64,000 nucleotides of DNA from Akkermansiaceae bacterium (GCA_025354565.1 JANXMQ010000090.1:1-64000), one strand, 5' to 3'. Counted from the stretch's first letter, positions 1 through 9,170 are shown. Notes: generated by a model from the letters alone, not told the origin. Program-made: numbers and translations.

Positions 1-450
1 ACTTAGAGCTAAAAACTCGACCAGTCTCAATAAGGTGGGTTTTAAGGGGGGCTATTCTCAATTCAACGCCAACTCAGGTTGATCAAAATACGTACAGCCG
101 ATTCTCAGCGCGTTAACTCGCTAAGTCCGACAGGCTGCTAGCAGCGCGGAATTAGCCAAACGGTTGTTACTCAAAATGAATGGGCGTCCGTCATAGCCCG
201 CACAGAGCCAAGAGTGAAGCGATGGGCAGCGTTTTTCATTAGGAGTTTTCCACACCGTTCAAGTTGCATCTGACTTCAAAATTCAAATAGGGTGGTATGG
301 TCAGCGCTAATGGTTGGCGCATGGGTTCAAGTTCTAACCACCCTCCCCCCTTCCTCCGGGCACTGATTGACTAAGCTGGATTGCAAATCAGGAAGCGGGG
401 GAGTGTCGCGGGGCGGCGGTTTGGGCCTAACAGCTACACTCTCAATCAAA
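1..450. other. Intergenic region without a recognised gene
   Basis: I see no convincing coding frame, RNA gene or strong hairpin in this stretch. It lies downstream of proS, which ends at 451 on the minus strand, so part of it is probably the proS 3' flank. A gene belonging to the sequence left of the window could have its promoter or tail here. Confidence 0.4.
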
Positions 451-1974
451 TCAATAGCTCCGGCCCCAGAGTGCCTGGGTGGTGCTTGCTTGGCCGGTTA
501 GGAGGCATTTGCCGCTGGTGGGCGGGAGTTTGACGCTGTCTAGGGGCAGGCAGCGGATGGTGATTTTGTGTTGCTTGGAGAGTTCTTCCTCCTGCTCAGG
601 GGTACCGGCCCAGGGGGTGTGGAGCCAGCCGGGATTTTCCGTGGCCCAGTGCGCGTGGAAGGCGGCGAGGTCGTCGCAAGGGGTAATGTTGGCATCGCGG
701 AAGGCGGTGGCGCGGGCGAGCAGGGTGTCGTGGATTTCTGCTAGGATGTCGATGGCGCGTTGGATGAACTCGTCTTTTTCGGCGAATTGTTTTTCGCTAA
801 CAGCTTGATCGCGGCGTTGGACGCAGACCTTGCGGGTCTCGATGTCGCGCGGGCCGATCTCGATGCGGATGGGCACGCCTTTTTTAATCCATTCCCATTT
901 TTTCACGCCGCCGCTGAGGTCGCGAGTATCGACTTGGACGCGAAGGGGATCGCCCTGATAGATCTGATGGCGGAGGGTTTCTGCAAGGGCTTGGCAGGCG
1001 TCGAGCACGGCGTGTTTGGTGTCCTCCTTAGGCGTGATCGGCAGAATGACGATCTGTTGGGTGGCGACGCGCGGCGGGAGGATGAGGCCATCGTCGTCTG
1101 AGTGCGCCATGATCAGCGTGCCGATCATGCGGGTCGAAACGCCCCACGAAGTAGTGTGGGCGTGTTGGACCGTGCCGTCGCGGCCGGTGAAGGAGATGTT
1201 CTGCGCCTTTGAGAAATTCTGGCCGAGGTAATGGGAAGTGCCGGCTTGGATGGCCTTTTTGTCCTGCACCATCGCCTCGACAGTGAGAGTCATTTCGGCA
1301 CCGGGGAACCGCTCGTTCTCGGTTTTTTCACCAGGGATGACCGGGATCGCGAGGTGGTCGCGGAGGAATTCCTCGTATTGGCCGTGAATCATGCGGGTTT
1401 CGACGATGGCTTCTTCCTTGGTCTCGTGGGCGGTGTGGCCTTCCTGCCAAAGAAACTCGGCGGTGCGGAGGAACAGGCGCGGGCGCATTTCCCAACGCAT
1501 GACGTTGGCCCATTGGTTGATGAGCAGGGGGAGATCACGGTAGGATTCGATCCAGCGGGCGAAGGCGGCACCAATGATCGTTTCCGAGGTGGGGCGGATG
1601 ATGTAGGGCTCGGCCAGCTCGCCGGCGGGGATCATTTTGGTTTTGCCGGTGACCGGGTCTTTCACCACCTCAAGGCGGTGGTGGGTGACCACGGCGCACT
1701 CGGTGGCGAAGCCCTCGGCGTGTTCCGCTTCTTTTTCCAAATACGAGAGGGGAATGAGCAGCGGAAAATAGGCGTTCTGGTGGCCGGTTGCTTTGAAACG
1801 CCGGTCGAGCTGTTGCTGGATGAGCTCCCAAATGCCGTAGCCCCATGGCTTGATGACCATGCAGCCGCGGGTTTCCGAGTTTTCGGCGAGGTCGGCGGCT
1901 TTGATGACTTGCTGATACCACTCGGGGAAATCCTGGGCGCGGGTCGGGGTGATGGCGGTCTTTTCGGCTGACAT
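451..1974 (-). CDS. proS: Prolyl-tRNA synthetase, archaeal/eukaryal type
   Basis: This cytoplasmic class II synthetase charges tRNA-Pro with proline. At 507 residues it matches the compact archaeal/eukaryal-like form, not the longer form with an inserted editing domain. Class II motif 2 is visible around RWEMRPRLFLRTAEF and motif 3 around SWGVSTRMIG. The C-terminal tail ends in ALWGRSY, like the small zinc-domain end of this subfamily. The frame is open from a GTG at 1998, but the ATG at 1974 is the better start because the extra eight residues are not part of the family. No clear Shine-Dalgarno is present. The gene is transcribed alone. Confidence 0.95.
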   Translation of the reverse strand: MSAEKTAITPTRAQDFPEWYQQVIKAADLAENSETRGCMVIKPWGYGIWELIQQQLDRRFKATGHQNAYFPLLIPLSYLEKEAEHAEGFATECAVVTHHRLEVVKDPVTGKTKMIPAGELAEPYIIRPTSETIIGAAFARWIESYRDLPLLINQWANVMRWEMRPRLFLRTAEFLWQEGHTAHETKEEAIVETRMIHGQYEEFLRDHLAIPVIPGEKTENERFPGAEMTLTVEAMVQDKKAIQAGTSHYLGQNFSKAQNISFTGRDGTVQHAHTTSWGVSTRMIGTLIMAHSDDDGLILPPRVATQQIVILPITPKEDTKHAVLDACQALAETLRHQIYQGDPLRVQVDTRDLSGGVKKWEWIKKGVPIRIEIGPRDIETRKVCVQRRDQAVSEKQFAEKDEFIQRAIDILAEIHDTLLARATAFRDANITPCDDLAAFHAHWATENPGWLHTPWAGTPEQEEELSKQHKITIRCLPLDSVKLPPTSGKCLLTGQASTTQALWGRSY

Positions 1975-2391
1975 GGTTGCTGCGGATATAGGAAACACGG
2001 TGCGGGGGAAAGAGCATTAAAAAACTCGGCAGATAGGGGATTTTCCTACGGTCCCGCAGCAGGCGGATTTATTAGGTTTGGGGGGCGGGACTGACAAAGA
2101 CATCGGCGGGCTTTTTTCCGTCCTGCGCTTGCAGCCTATGGCCGTGGATAGTTTTTCAGGCTTGCCGATCATGCCGCAGCGGGAATTTTACTCAAATTTA
2201 TGGCTCGCGCTTCTGCAGTCTGACGTGAGGGAACTTGCTTTTTCGGCCTGAAACGCTCCCGAATTATGAACACATGTATATGATGATCAGTGAGTCACGT
2301 TTAATTTTAGAATTTCCAAGTTGGAGATTTGACAGAGGCCGGGAAACTTGTCTTACTCGGTCATCCAAGGACCATAAGGCCCTTCAAGCGC
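1975..2391. other. Divergent intergenic region between proS and a proline-rich protein gene
   Basis: About 400 bases separate two divergent genes, so both promoters should lie here. The right half (about 2200-2330) is AT-richer than its surroundings. I could not assign a definite -35/-10 pair and see no coding sequence that I trust. Confidence 0.4.
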
Positions 2392-3108
2392 ATGAGCGAA
2401 AACGAAAACCTACCACCCACTCCGTCCAAGCAGACTTCGAGTGTCCCCGTGAATAAGCAGACATCGAGCGTGTCCCTCAGCAAGCTGACATCGTCGGTCC
2501 CCCTGACGAAACAGACATCGAGCGTGCCGCTCAAAAAAGAAACCGTGCGGGTCACGTTGAAGGCAGCGGATGCGCCTCCGGCAGTCCCCTCGGCCACGGT
2601 GCCGATGGCTCCGCCTGTTAGGCCGCCCGTGCCGGGTGCGCCATCAACTTCCGGTGGTCCGCCACGTCCGCCTGCGCCGGCTCCGACCATTCCGCTCCGC
2701 ACGGCAGGTCCGCCGACCATGTCGCCGGCTCCGACCATTCGTCTAGCACCATCCAATGCGGCGACCACCGCGATGAAGCCGCCGGGTTCGGCAACGGCTC
2801 CGCTGAAGCCACCCGGTGCCGCAGGACCACCAACGATCGCGCTGCCGAAAGCCACCGTCCAGCTTCAAGCTCCGACCAAGCCTCTTGGCACTGCGTTTTC
2901 ATCCCCGTCGCAGATGGCGACGCTTAAAGTGGAGGGTGACGATGATGAGGAAAATGAAGCTGGCAGTGAAGGGCTCTTGAAAATTCTTTCTGGAGTGGGC
3001 TTCGCCGCAGCTTTGGCCGTATTAGCGTTCCAATTGATGACCGCCAACTCTTGGATCAGTGCAGACGATAACGCGAAGAAAGGCGATTGGACACTGCTGC
3101 TGGAATAA
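2392..3108 (+). CDS. Proline-rich, C-terminally membrane-anchored protein
   Basis: The function is not recognised. The 238-residue protein starts with five copies of a nine-residue unit (KQTSSVPL-like), followed by a long Pro/Ala/Thr-rich disordered stretch and an acidic patch (DDDEENE). A single hydrophobic segment near the C-terminus (about residues 200-220) is followed by a short tail ending in TLLLE. This suggests an inner-membrane protein with a long flexible N-terminal arm, probably in the cytoplasm. The frame extends upstream to a TTG at 2329, but the ATG at 2392 (MSENENL) is the more natural start. A 26-codon membrane peptide gene follows 20 bases downstream. I have the impression that similar proteins occur in Verrucomicrobia. 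Confidence 0.7.
   Translation: MSENENLPPTPSKQTSSVPVNKQTSSVSLSKLTSSVPLTKQTSSVPLKKETVRVTLKAADAPPAVPSATVPMAPPVRPPVPGAPSTSGGPPRPPAPAPTIPLRTAGPPTMSPAPTIRLAPSNAATTAMKPPGSATAPLKPPGAAGPPTIALPKATVQLQAPTKPLGTAFSSPSQMATLKVEGDDDEENEAGSEGLLKILSGVGFAAALAVLAFQLMTANSWISADDNAKKGDWTLLLE
2424..2558 (+). repeat. Five tandem 27-bp coding repeats (KQTSSVPL-like units)
   Basis: Five consecutive nine-codon units encode SKQTSSVPV, NKQTSSVSL, SKLTSSVPL, TKQTSSVPL and the diverged KKETVRVTL. The units differ at synonymous and non-synonymous positions, so the array is old and not a recent slippage product. The pattern suggests a short linear motif presented several times. Confidence 0.8.
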
Positions 3109-3128
3109 ACAATCAAACTTAAAAAATC

Positions 3129-3209
3129 ATGGCTCTTCCCATTATCAATATCCTGCTCGCCGCCGGTGCCCTCTACTACGCATTGATGGCCTGCGGTTTG
3201 CCTCAATAG
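3129..3209 (+). CDS. 26-residue hydrophobic peptide
   Basis: An ATG at 3129 opens a 26-codon frame ending TAG at 3207-3209. The peptide begins MALPIINILLAAGALYY and is almost entirely one transmembrane helix with a GLPQ end. It lies 20 bases behind the proline-rich membrane protein and before trxA, so it is probably co-transcribed with the former. It is too short for standard gene callers. I infer a small membrane subunit or regulator. Conservation has not been tested, so it could be chance. Confidence 0.4.
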   Translation: MALPIINILLAAGALYYALMACGLPQ

Positions 3210-3303
3210 GCTACACACCTAGCGTAAAAATTCAAACAAGAGCCGTCTTGCAATCCGCAGGGCGGCTCTTGACGTTTCGGGATTTCCGTTCCAAGCTTCG
3301 CGC

Positions 3304-3624
3304 ATGGCTTTGAAACTTACCGACGCGAATTTTGAATCTGAAGTAATCGACTCCGAACTACCCGTCCTTGTGGACTTCTGGGCGGAATGGTGCGGCCCCT
3401 GCAAAATGATCGGCCCCGTGATCGACCAAGTCGCCACCGACTTGGAAGGCGTGGCCAAGGTAGGGAAGGTCAATGTGGACGATGCCCGTGAGTTGGCCGT
3501 GAAATACAACGTCAGATCCATCCCTTTGCTGCTTTTTTTCAAGAACGGCGAGGTAAAGGATCAAATCGTCGGAGCTAGCGTCACGAAGGACCAGCTCAAG
3601 GCGAAGCTGCAAGCGCTCGCGTGA
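3304..3624 (+). CDS. trxA: Thioredoxin
   Basis: This is a small cytoplasmic disulfide reductase that receives electrons from thioredoxin reductase and reduces protein disulfides. The 106 residues match the usual family length. The active site WCGPC has its redox cysteines at residues 30 and 33. The cis-proline loop RSIPLLLFF and the C-terminal LKAKLQALA helix are also in place. No signal peptide is present. It ends shortly before a strong hairpin at 3691-3733, so it is probably a single-gene transcript or the tail of the preceding unit. Confidence 0.97.
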   Translation: MALKLTDANFESEVIDSELPVLVDFWAEWCGPCKMIGPVIDQVATDLEGVAKVGKVNVDDARELAVKYNVRSIPLLLFFKNGEVKDQIVGASVTKDQLKAKLQALA

Positions 3625-3690
3625 CGTCCAGTGCTTTTAGGCCGACCGCTGGCCAGCAGGCCCAGTGGAGTTTGCTAAGGATAAATAACA

Positions 3691-3733
3691 AATTGGCCTA
3701 GCCATGTCACACCGTGATATGGCTAGGCCAAAT
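3691..3733. terminator. Palindromic hairpin between convergent genes
   Basis: Two 20-base arms (3691-3710 and 3714-3733) match at 18 of 20 positions around a three-base loop. The core is TGGCCTAGCCAT / ATGGCTAGGCCA. It sits between trxA (plus strand) and the secreted protein gene ending at 3779 (minus strand), so it probably stops transcription from both sides. Part of the right arm recurs at 4516-4532 behind the paralogous gene. Confidence 0.65.
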
Positions 3734-3778
3734 GGCTTATGAGATTTGCCCTCGCGGACAGAACCCTCTGACGCGAAC

Positions 3779-4372
3779 TCAGGGGACTGCGGTGACCACC
3801 AGCTTCGAGCCAGGGTTGAAAACAAGTGCACCAATCGTCACCGGGATCGGTGGCACGATGGAGGTGCCGGTGATTTGGTAATAAACCTGACCGCGCAGGG
3901 AGGCGGGGTCGGTGAGGCTGCCACCGTACACTCCGCCATTGAAATTCACCGAGATTGAGACGGGACCAAGAGGCGACGTCGCGGAGCACGTGTACAAATG
4001 TTTGCTCAAGGTAGCCGGGAACGTCCCGCTTGGATTCGCACAGGTTCCTGAGAGGAATCCTCCGCTGCCCTTTTTCAAAGTGTTCAGCAATGCCCTGAAG
4101 GAAATTTTACTTGGGGCGATTGCCATCATCAGCGAATTTTGCACAGTGCCATGGCAGGTACCCGTGACCGCGTAGGTATAAGACATTGCGGGATCCAGTC
4201 TTGCGGTGCCGCTGTTGCGGAAGAAGTTGATACCATTGTCGATTCTCACGCCGCTGAGGTCCACGGTGACACTGTGATCGGCAAGCGCGGAACCGACACC
4301 CAGACAAAGGGCAGCGATGAAACAGGCACCGGAACGAGCGATGCCAGAAGTATGGAATTGATTAGCTTTCAT
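3779..4372 (-). CDS. Secreted protein, copy 1 of a tandem paralogue pair
   Basis: The function is not recognised. The 197-residue protein has a signal peptide with the hydrophobic core CFIAALCLGVGSALA, cut before DHSVTV. The mature part is a beta-rich sequence of about 165 residues with four cysteines in TGTCHGT, GTCANPSG and LYTCSAT positions. It ends in the shared tail NPGSKLVVTAVP. The neighbouring gene at 4574-5179 has the same signal peptide, the same DHSVTV(D/N)LSG beginning and the same end, so the two arose by tandem duplication. Together they probably encode exported or surface proteins of one unnamed family. Confidence 0.7.
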   Translation of the reverse strand: MKANQFHTSGIARSGACFIAALCLGVGSALADHSVTVDLSGVRIDNGINFFRNSGTARLDPAMSYTYAVTGTCHGTVQNSLMMAIAPSKISFRALLNTLKKGSGGFLSGTCANPSGTFPATLSKHLYTCSATSPLGPVSISVNFNGGVYGGSLTDPASLRGQVYYQITGTSIVPPIPVTIGALVFNPGSKLVVTAVP

Positions 4373-4515
4373 TTTTTAACTTTAGTTTGGGGGTTGTTCA
4401 TCTTACTCCACCCTTTCCACGAAGAAAAAGTGATGCACTGCGAATTTGTTCATCCCAGTTGGTGACGTCAATCAAATTTACATCAAATTTATGAAAACAA
4501 CGCACCAAAAAATGA

Positions 4516-4532
4516 CATGGCTAGGCCAAATG
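4516..4532. repeat. Partial second copy of the 3691-3733 palindromic element
   Basis: The 17 bases CATGGCTAGGCCAAATG repeat the right arm and flank found at about 3718-3734, apart from the first base. Each copy lies a few dozen bases beyond the stop codon of one of the two secreted paralogues. The left arm of the hairpin is missing here, so the element can no longer form the long stem. The gene duplication probably carried the downstream element with it. Confidence 0.6.
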
Positions 4533-4573
4533 TCCTATAGCATGCCTACGCGGCAGAAGCCGGTTTCGTTATC

Positions 4574-5179
4574 TCAGGGCACTGCGGTGATCACCAGCTT
4601 CGAGCCGGGGTCAAACGTAAGCGTCCCGGGCAGCCCCGCTAGCGGGGCCACGATGCTGATGTTGTAGATTCTGAAATAGACCTGACCGAGCCTAGACGCA
4701 TTGCTGGGCGGGCCGACGTACGGCGGGCCGCTATACACTCCGGCAACGAATGTCGCCGAGAACGAACCGATACCCTTTTTCGTCACCACGGGTGCTTTGT
4801 ATATCTTGTCGATTGCAGTAAATGCAGGCTTCCCGCTCAGATTCGCGTAGGTTCCAGAGAGGAATCCAGCACTGTTCGGCTTGAAGGTATTGAGAAGTGT
4901 ATTCAAGGAAATGGGGCTTGGGGCGACTTCTGTCAGCATGGTGCTTTTACTGGTACAATGGCAGGTAGCCTTGACCGCGTAGGTGTAGGACTTTGCAGGA
5001 TCCAGTCTTACGCCGCCGCTGTCCAAATAGAGTTTCAAGCCATTAATGATTCTTTGGCCACTGAGATTCACCGTAACACTGTGATCGGCAAGTGTGGAGC
5101 CGACACCCAGACTGAGGGCGGCGATGAAACAGACACCGGAACGAGCAATGCCAGAAGTGTGGAATAGAGTAGTTTTCAT
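4574..5179 (-). CDS. Secreted protein, copy 2 of a tandem paralogue pair
   Basis: The function is not recognised. The 201-residue protein begins with a signal peptide (MKTTLFHTSGIARSG, then a hydrophobic core ending TLA) nearly identical to that of the gene at 3779-4372. The shared features are the DHSVTVNLSG start of the mature protein, a YTYAVKATCHCT segment, LNTL.NTFKPNSAGFLSGT, and the tail DPGSKLVITAVP. Copy 2 keeps CHC early on but lacks the later cysteines of copy 1. The frame is open from 5224, but the ATG at 5179 matches the start of copy 1 and begins the signal peptide directly. Confidence 0.7.
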   Translation of the reverse strand: MKTTLFHTSGIARSGVCFIAALSLGVGSTLADHSVTVNLSGQRIINGLKLYLDSGGVRLDPAKSYTYAVKATCHCTSKSTMLTEVAPSPISLNTLLNTFKPNSAGFLSGTYANLSGKPAFTAIDKIYKAPVVTKKGIGSFSATFVAGVYSGPPYVGPPSNASRLGQVYFRIYNISIVAPLAGLPGTLTFDPGSKLVITAVP

Positions 5180-5377
5180 TGATTTAATTAGGGTGTAGAA
5201 CATCTTTTTTGAACCTTTCAACAAGGGAAAGCTTTAGAAAAGCAAGGTCTTTTATCATGCTGATCATCGAAGTCAAAAAGAATCATGATACCCCCCGTCA
5301 TCCGTGTTGCAAAACCCTCGAAGGATTCTCTTGGGCATCTGGCATGACGCCGTAAGTCCGCTGGATCGTGAACGCCA

Positions 5378-5920
5378 CTAAGTCGGCTGTTCGCCACGCG
5401 CCATGACAACCTTGCCAGTCCGCACGGTCTCGATAATTTCGAACTGCGAGAACATGCTGATGGCGGCGTCGATTTTCGTGGAGTTTCCCGAGACGAGGGC
5501 GATCATCGAGGTGGGTGTTAGATCGACGGTTTTCCCACCGAAATGCTCGATGATCTGAAGCGCCTGGGTCTGCTGGGTGTCGTTGGCGAGGAACTTCACC
5601 ATGATGAGTTCCTTCACTACTGCGTCGTCGTTGTCGTGTTCCGAGCAATGGATCACGTCGATGAGCTTACCGACCTGCATGATGATTTGGGAGAGGCCCT
5701 GTGGATCACCGGAGACGCCGATGGTCATGCGGGAGAAATTCGCGTTCCGGCCCTCTGACACGACGAGTGAATCAATGTTGAAACCACGGCGCGAGAAGAC
5801 TTGGCAGATCCGCATCAGGACGCCGGGTTCGTTGCTAACGAGGACGGAAAGTGTGTGGGTCGGGCCGCGGGGAATCGCCGGAGCGGGAATGAGAGTGTCG
5901 GTGGTGACGATGGCAGGCAT
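5378..5920 (-). CDS. ilvH: Acetolactate synthase small (regulatory) subunit
   Basis: This is the regulatory subunit of acetohydroxyacid synthase, the first common enzyme of valine, leucine and isoleucine synthesis. In this family an N-terminal ACT domain binds valine for feedback control. The ACT domain is seen in HTLSVLVSNEPGVLMRICQVF and RRGFNIDSL, and the second domain carries ELIMVKFL and GKTVDLTP. From the ATG at 5920 the protein has 180 residues. An ATG at 5974 would add 18 residues outside the family. It follows ilvB on the same strand, about 120 bases after its stop, consistent with an operon. Confidence 0.95.
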   Translation of the reverse strand: MPAIVTTDTLIPAPAIPRGPTHTLSVLVSNEPGVLMRICQVFSRRGFNIDSLVVSEGRNANFSRMTIGVSGDPQGLSQIIMQVGKLIDVIHCSEHDNDDAVVKELIMVKFLANDTQQTQALQIIEHFGGKTVDLTPTSMIALVSGNSTKIDAAISMFSQFEIIETVRTGKVVMARGEQPT

Positions 5921-6039
5921 GGGAGATTGGGGATAGGAGATCGTAGATACTGGGTTAAAATTGATGAGGACCATGAAAGAGAAAAACAGACCGACAAACT
6001 CTTCATTTCCGATCTACTCTCTCCGATCCAAAATTAAAA

Positions 6040-7767
6040 TCATGTGGAGCCGATGGGTTTGGCCATTTTAGTTTTTGGAGCTTCGATAATCATGTCTTCA
6101 AGCGCGGCTCCGGCGGGGATCATCGGGAAAACATTGTCGGTTTTCACACACTCAGCGTGGATGAGGATTGGGCCGTCGTTGTATTCAAGGGCTTTTTCTA
6201 ACATGCGAGTGACATCGGCCGGACGCTTGATGTGAACGGACGGGATGCCATAAGCCCCGGCGAGTTTGCAGAAATCCGGGTTGCCGATAAGGTCCACACC
6301 CGAGGTGCGGTCCTCATAAAACAACTCCTGCCATTGGCGGACCATGCCGAGGTAGTGATTGTTAAGAACCACGATTTTAATCGGCAACTTGTGGATCTGT
6401 GCGGTGGCGAGTTCGAACAAGGTCATTTGAAATCCACCGTCGCCGGAAATGGAAATCACCGTCTTGTCGGGACACGCGAGCTGTGCGCCGATGGCCGCCG
6501 GGAAGCCGAAGCCCATGGTGCCAGCACCGCCGGACGAGAGCCAATGATAAGACTCATGGTTTTTGTAAAATTGGGCGGCCCACATCTGATGCTGGCCGAC
6601 GTCGGTGGAGACGATGGCCTTGCCACCAGTTAGTTGATAGAGTTCGTCGATGACCTGTTGCATCCGCAGGCCACCTTGCTTTTTATAACTGAGTGGAAAT
6701 TTCTTCTTATAGCCATCGAGTTTGGCAATCCACTCGGTAGTTCCCAGTGGGCTGATTTTCTCGTTGATTTCGCTAAGCGCGGCCTTCGCATCGCCGACGA
6801 TTTCCACGTGCGCTTGGACCATTTTACCCATTTCCGCCGGGTCGATGTCGATATGGATGATATTGGCGGTGGCGCAGAATTTCTTCGGGTTGCCGATGAT
6901 CCGGTCATCGAAACGAGAGCCGACATTGATGAGCAAATCGCATTCTACCATCGCCTTGTTCGCATAGGCGGTGCCGTGCATCCCGAGCATCCCGAGGGAC
7001 AGCGGGTGGGTTTCCGGGAAAACGCCTTTTCCTAACAAAGTCGTAGTGACGGGGCAATTGAGGGTTTCCGCAAGATACAGGAGTTCCTTGTCAGCGCGGG
7101 CGATCATGCAGCCCTGACCGGCGAGAATGACTGGCCGTTTGGCGCGGGCGATGAGGTCTGCCGCTTTTTTCACCGCTTCGTTGGAAATGCTGAACGCGGT
7201 GGAGGGATCGTAGCCGGGGAGGTTGAACGGCGGATTCATTTCGCCGGAAAACGGGCCTTGGGAAATGTCCTTCGGCACATCGATGAGGACCGGGCCGGGA
7301 CGGCCAGTGGTCGCGATGTGATAAGCCTCGCGGGCGATGCGCGGGAGGGTGTTGGTGTCCTTTACCAGATAATTGTGCTTCACCACCGGAATGGTGATGC
7401 CGAAAATATCAGCTTCTTGAAACGCGTCCTTGCCGAGCATCCACGTCACGGTCTGGCCGCAGATGACCAACATCGGGACGGAATCCATCATCGCGGTCAT
7501 CAGCCCGGTCACGGTATTTCCAGCCCCCGGACCGGAAGTCACCAGCACGGCGGCAGGCCGTCCGGTCGCGCGGGCATAGCCGTCGGCCATGTGGACCGCG
7601 CCCTGCTCATGGCGGACCAGGATGAACTTCATCTTCGTTTTGACCGTCTCCAGCGCATCGAAAATCGGAATTGCTGCACCTCCCGAGTAGCCGAAAATAT
7701 ATTCGATGCCGAGGTCGTCCAAAGTCTTAATCAGCGCTTGAGCGCCATCCATTTGATTTTTATTCAT
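6040..7767 (-). CDS. ilvB: Acetolactate synthase large (catalytic) subunit
   Basis: This thiamine-diphosphate enzyme condenses two pyruvates, or pyruvate with 2-ketobutyrate, to start branched-chain amino acid synthesis. The 575 residues match the family. The catalytic glutamate lies at position 54 in VRHEQGA. The ThDP-binding segment begins at SGDGGFQMT and ends at VLNNHYLGM. The FAD and quinone-like middle domain features ([12 protein letters not shown]) are also present. It is first in an operon with ilvH. A hairpin in the leader at 7813-7831 could take part in control. A TonB-like gene starts divergently about 200 bases away. Confidence 0.97.
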   Translation of the reverse strand: MNKNQMDGAQALIKTLDDLGIEYIFGYSGGAAIPIFDALETVKTKMKFILVRHEQGAVHMADGYARATGRPAAVLVTSGPGAGNTVTGLMTAMMDSVPMLVICGQTVTWMLGKDAFQEADIFGITIPVVKHNYLVKDTNTLPRIAREAYHIATTGRPGPVLIDVPKDISQGPFSGEMNPPFNLPGYDPSTAFSISNEAVKKAADLIARAKRPVILAGQGCMIARADKELLYLAETLNCPVTTTLLGKGVFPETHPLSLGMLGMHGTAYANKAMVECDLLINVGSRFDDRIIGNPKKFCATANIIHIDIDPAEMGKMVQAHVEIVGDAKAALSEINEKISPLGTTEWIAKLDGYKKKFPLSYKKQGGLRMQQVIDELYQLTGGKAIVSTDVGQHQMWAAQFYKNHESYHWLSSGGAGTMGFGFPAAIGAQLACPDKTVISISGDGGFQMTLFELATAQIHKLPIKIVVLNNHYLGMVRQWQELFYEDRTSGVDLIGNPDFCKLAGAYGIPSVHIKRPADVTRMLEKALEYNDGPILIHAECVKTDNVFPMIPAGAALEDMIIEAPKTKMAKPIGST

Positions 7768-7812
7768 GAAAATTCGGGTTGCGGGGCCAAATCCTACACG
7801 GCTTCAGTCAGA

Positions 7813-7831
7813 CCTCAATCAGAAATTGAGG
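7813..7831 (-). promoter_or_regulatory. Small perfect hairpin in the ilvB leader
   Basis: Seven-base arms CCTCAAT (7813-7819) and ATTGAGG (7825-7831) enclose a five-base loop, 46 bases before the ilvB start codon. Read on the plus strand it is followed by AATTTT. I could not find a leader peptide rich in branched-chain amino acid codons, so classical attenuation is not supported. Its role is uncertain. Confidence 0.3.
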
Positions 7832-7976
7832 AATTTTCCACAACCTTGCCTATTTCATTCAATTGAAATTCGGAAGTATTGCCATTTTTAGGTGAAAGTC
7901 GGCTCATGATGAGAATGGGGCTGATAAAACCTTCTCCTCGTTAGAGATTCGACTTGGTGCGGTTAAATTTCCCGGA

Positions 7977-9164
7977 TTGCGCCCGAAGCCATTTCCGGCA
8001 AGGTTTGCCGCGTTGACGACGACGAAATTACTGGTTACCGGCGAGCGTCGGGGTGACGGTCGCTTGTGGGTGATCGCGCTCATGTTATCCGTGATCGTGA
8101 ACATGGGGATTTTGCTGCTCATTGGATTCGCAACGCTGCAAGCGCAAACTTATCGCAAGGAGCACCCCATTCCCGCTGTTCCGGTCGCCGAGACGGCGGT
8201 GATGATCTTCCCTGAAATTTCCACGAGTCCCGCGAAATCCGAACCCGCAACACCCGAACGCGTCAAACCCAGCTTTGCCCGGACTTCCGATGACCAGACT
8301 GCCACACCACCTGCGAATGCCGCCTTCATCGGCGAGCGGGACACCCAGGCCACCAGCGACCGGAGCCCGGATGTTTCAGCGCCACCGCTGCCCTCGCAAG
8401 CCGGCATCGCCGCCAAGGACCCCGACGATTTGGAGACCACGCAGAGCCACTATCAAGACGGCGGCACATCTGGCAGTCCTGCTCCGCAAACGCCTGAGCG
8501 GATGGCGACACCGGCAGCGGCCTCGCCATCGGATCCGGCTTTGGCCAATCACGAGTCCACCGGGGAAAAGACCATCACTCCTGGAAACGACGATATCAAA
8601 TCAACCCGTCCGCCCAAAGAGGAGTTGCTAGCTGGCCCAAATCCCGTGGATGTGCCAGTGCCGCAGGAACTTCCGGAGATATCGGATATCAAGCCCACTC
8701 CAGCGAAACTGCCCAAGAATGGCACAGCAGCTCCCACCGCGAACAACCCGCCCGCCCCTGCGGCAAACCCGCACGCCAATGACCCAGCCTTTCGCGGCTA
8801 TCAGCGCAAGACCGCCATCACCGGCTCGATTTCACGCACCGGTCGCAGTGCGCTGGATGTCGTGGACTCACCCCTTGGCCGCTATCAGGCCGTCATCAGC
8901 CGCGCCGTCGAGCAGGAATGGCAACGCAACTGCGTGCGGCACCGCGACTTCATCACGCCTGGATTTCTAACGGTCCGCTTTTTTGTGGAAACGTCGGGCA
9001 AGGTCCGCACCGTGCAGTTTGTGGGTGAAATGGAAACCGGTGAGGTACAGAAAGGGTTCACGCTCAATTCCATCCGCGACGCCGCAATCCCGCCCATGCC
9101 CGTCTGCCTCAAAAAGGATTTCGCAAAAGAACCGCTCGAACTCATCTTCAACTTCTATTTCTAA
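7977..9164 (+). CDS. TonB/TolA-like energy-transducing protein
   Basis: The protein probably links the proton-motive force used by the ExbB/ExbD-like pair to outer-membrane events. One N-terminal transmembrane segment (about residues 31-55, MLSVIVNMGILLLIG) is followed by roughly 230 residues rich in Pro, Ala and Thr that would span the periplasm. A C-terminal domain begins near SPLGRYQAVISRAVEQEW and contains LTVRFFVETSGKV, as in TonB/TolA C-terminal domains. The genes for the ExbB-like and ExbD-like partners follow at 6 and 4 bases. The start is uncertain: TTG at 7977, TTG at 8013, or an ATG inside the membrane helix at 8082. Confidence 0.8.
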   Translation: MRPKPFPARFAALTTTKLLVTGERRGDGRLWVIALMLSVIVNMGILLLIGFATLQAQTYRKEHPIPAVPVAETAVMIFPEISTSPAKSEPATPERVKPSFARTSDDQTATPPANAAFIGERDTQATSDRSPDVSAPPLPSQAGIAAKDPDDLETTQSHYQDGGTSGSPAPQTPERMATPAAASPSDPALANHESTGEKTITPGNDDIKSTRPPKEELLAGPNPVDVPVPQELPEISDIKPTPAKLPKNGTAAPTANNPPAPAANPHANDPAFRGYQRKTAITGSISRTGRSALDVVDSPLGRYQAVISRAVEQEWQRNCVRHRDFITPGFLTVRFFVETSGKVRTVQFVGEMETGEVQKGFTLNSIRDAAIPPMPVCLKKDFAKEPLELIFNFYF

Positions 9165-9170
9165 CGAACA

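Noticed and set aside
1231-1971. 246-codon frame opposite proS
   Set aside because: The minus-strand frame has all synthetase motifs. The plus-strand frame has no recognisable domain and lies wholly inside proS.
7813-7831. Classical leader-peptide attenuator for ilvB
   Set aside because: The hairpin exists, but I find no short frame rich in Leu, Val or Ile codons before it and no competing stem.
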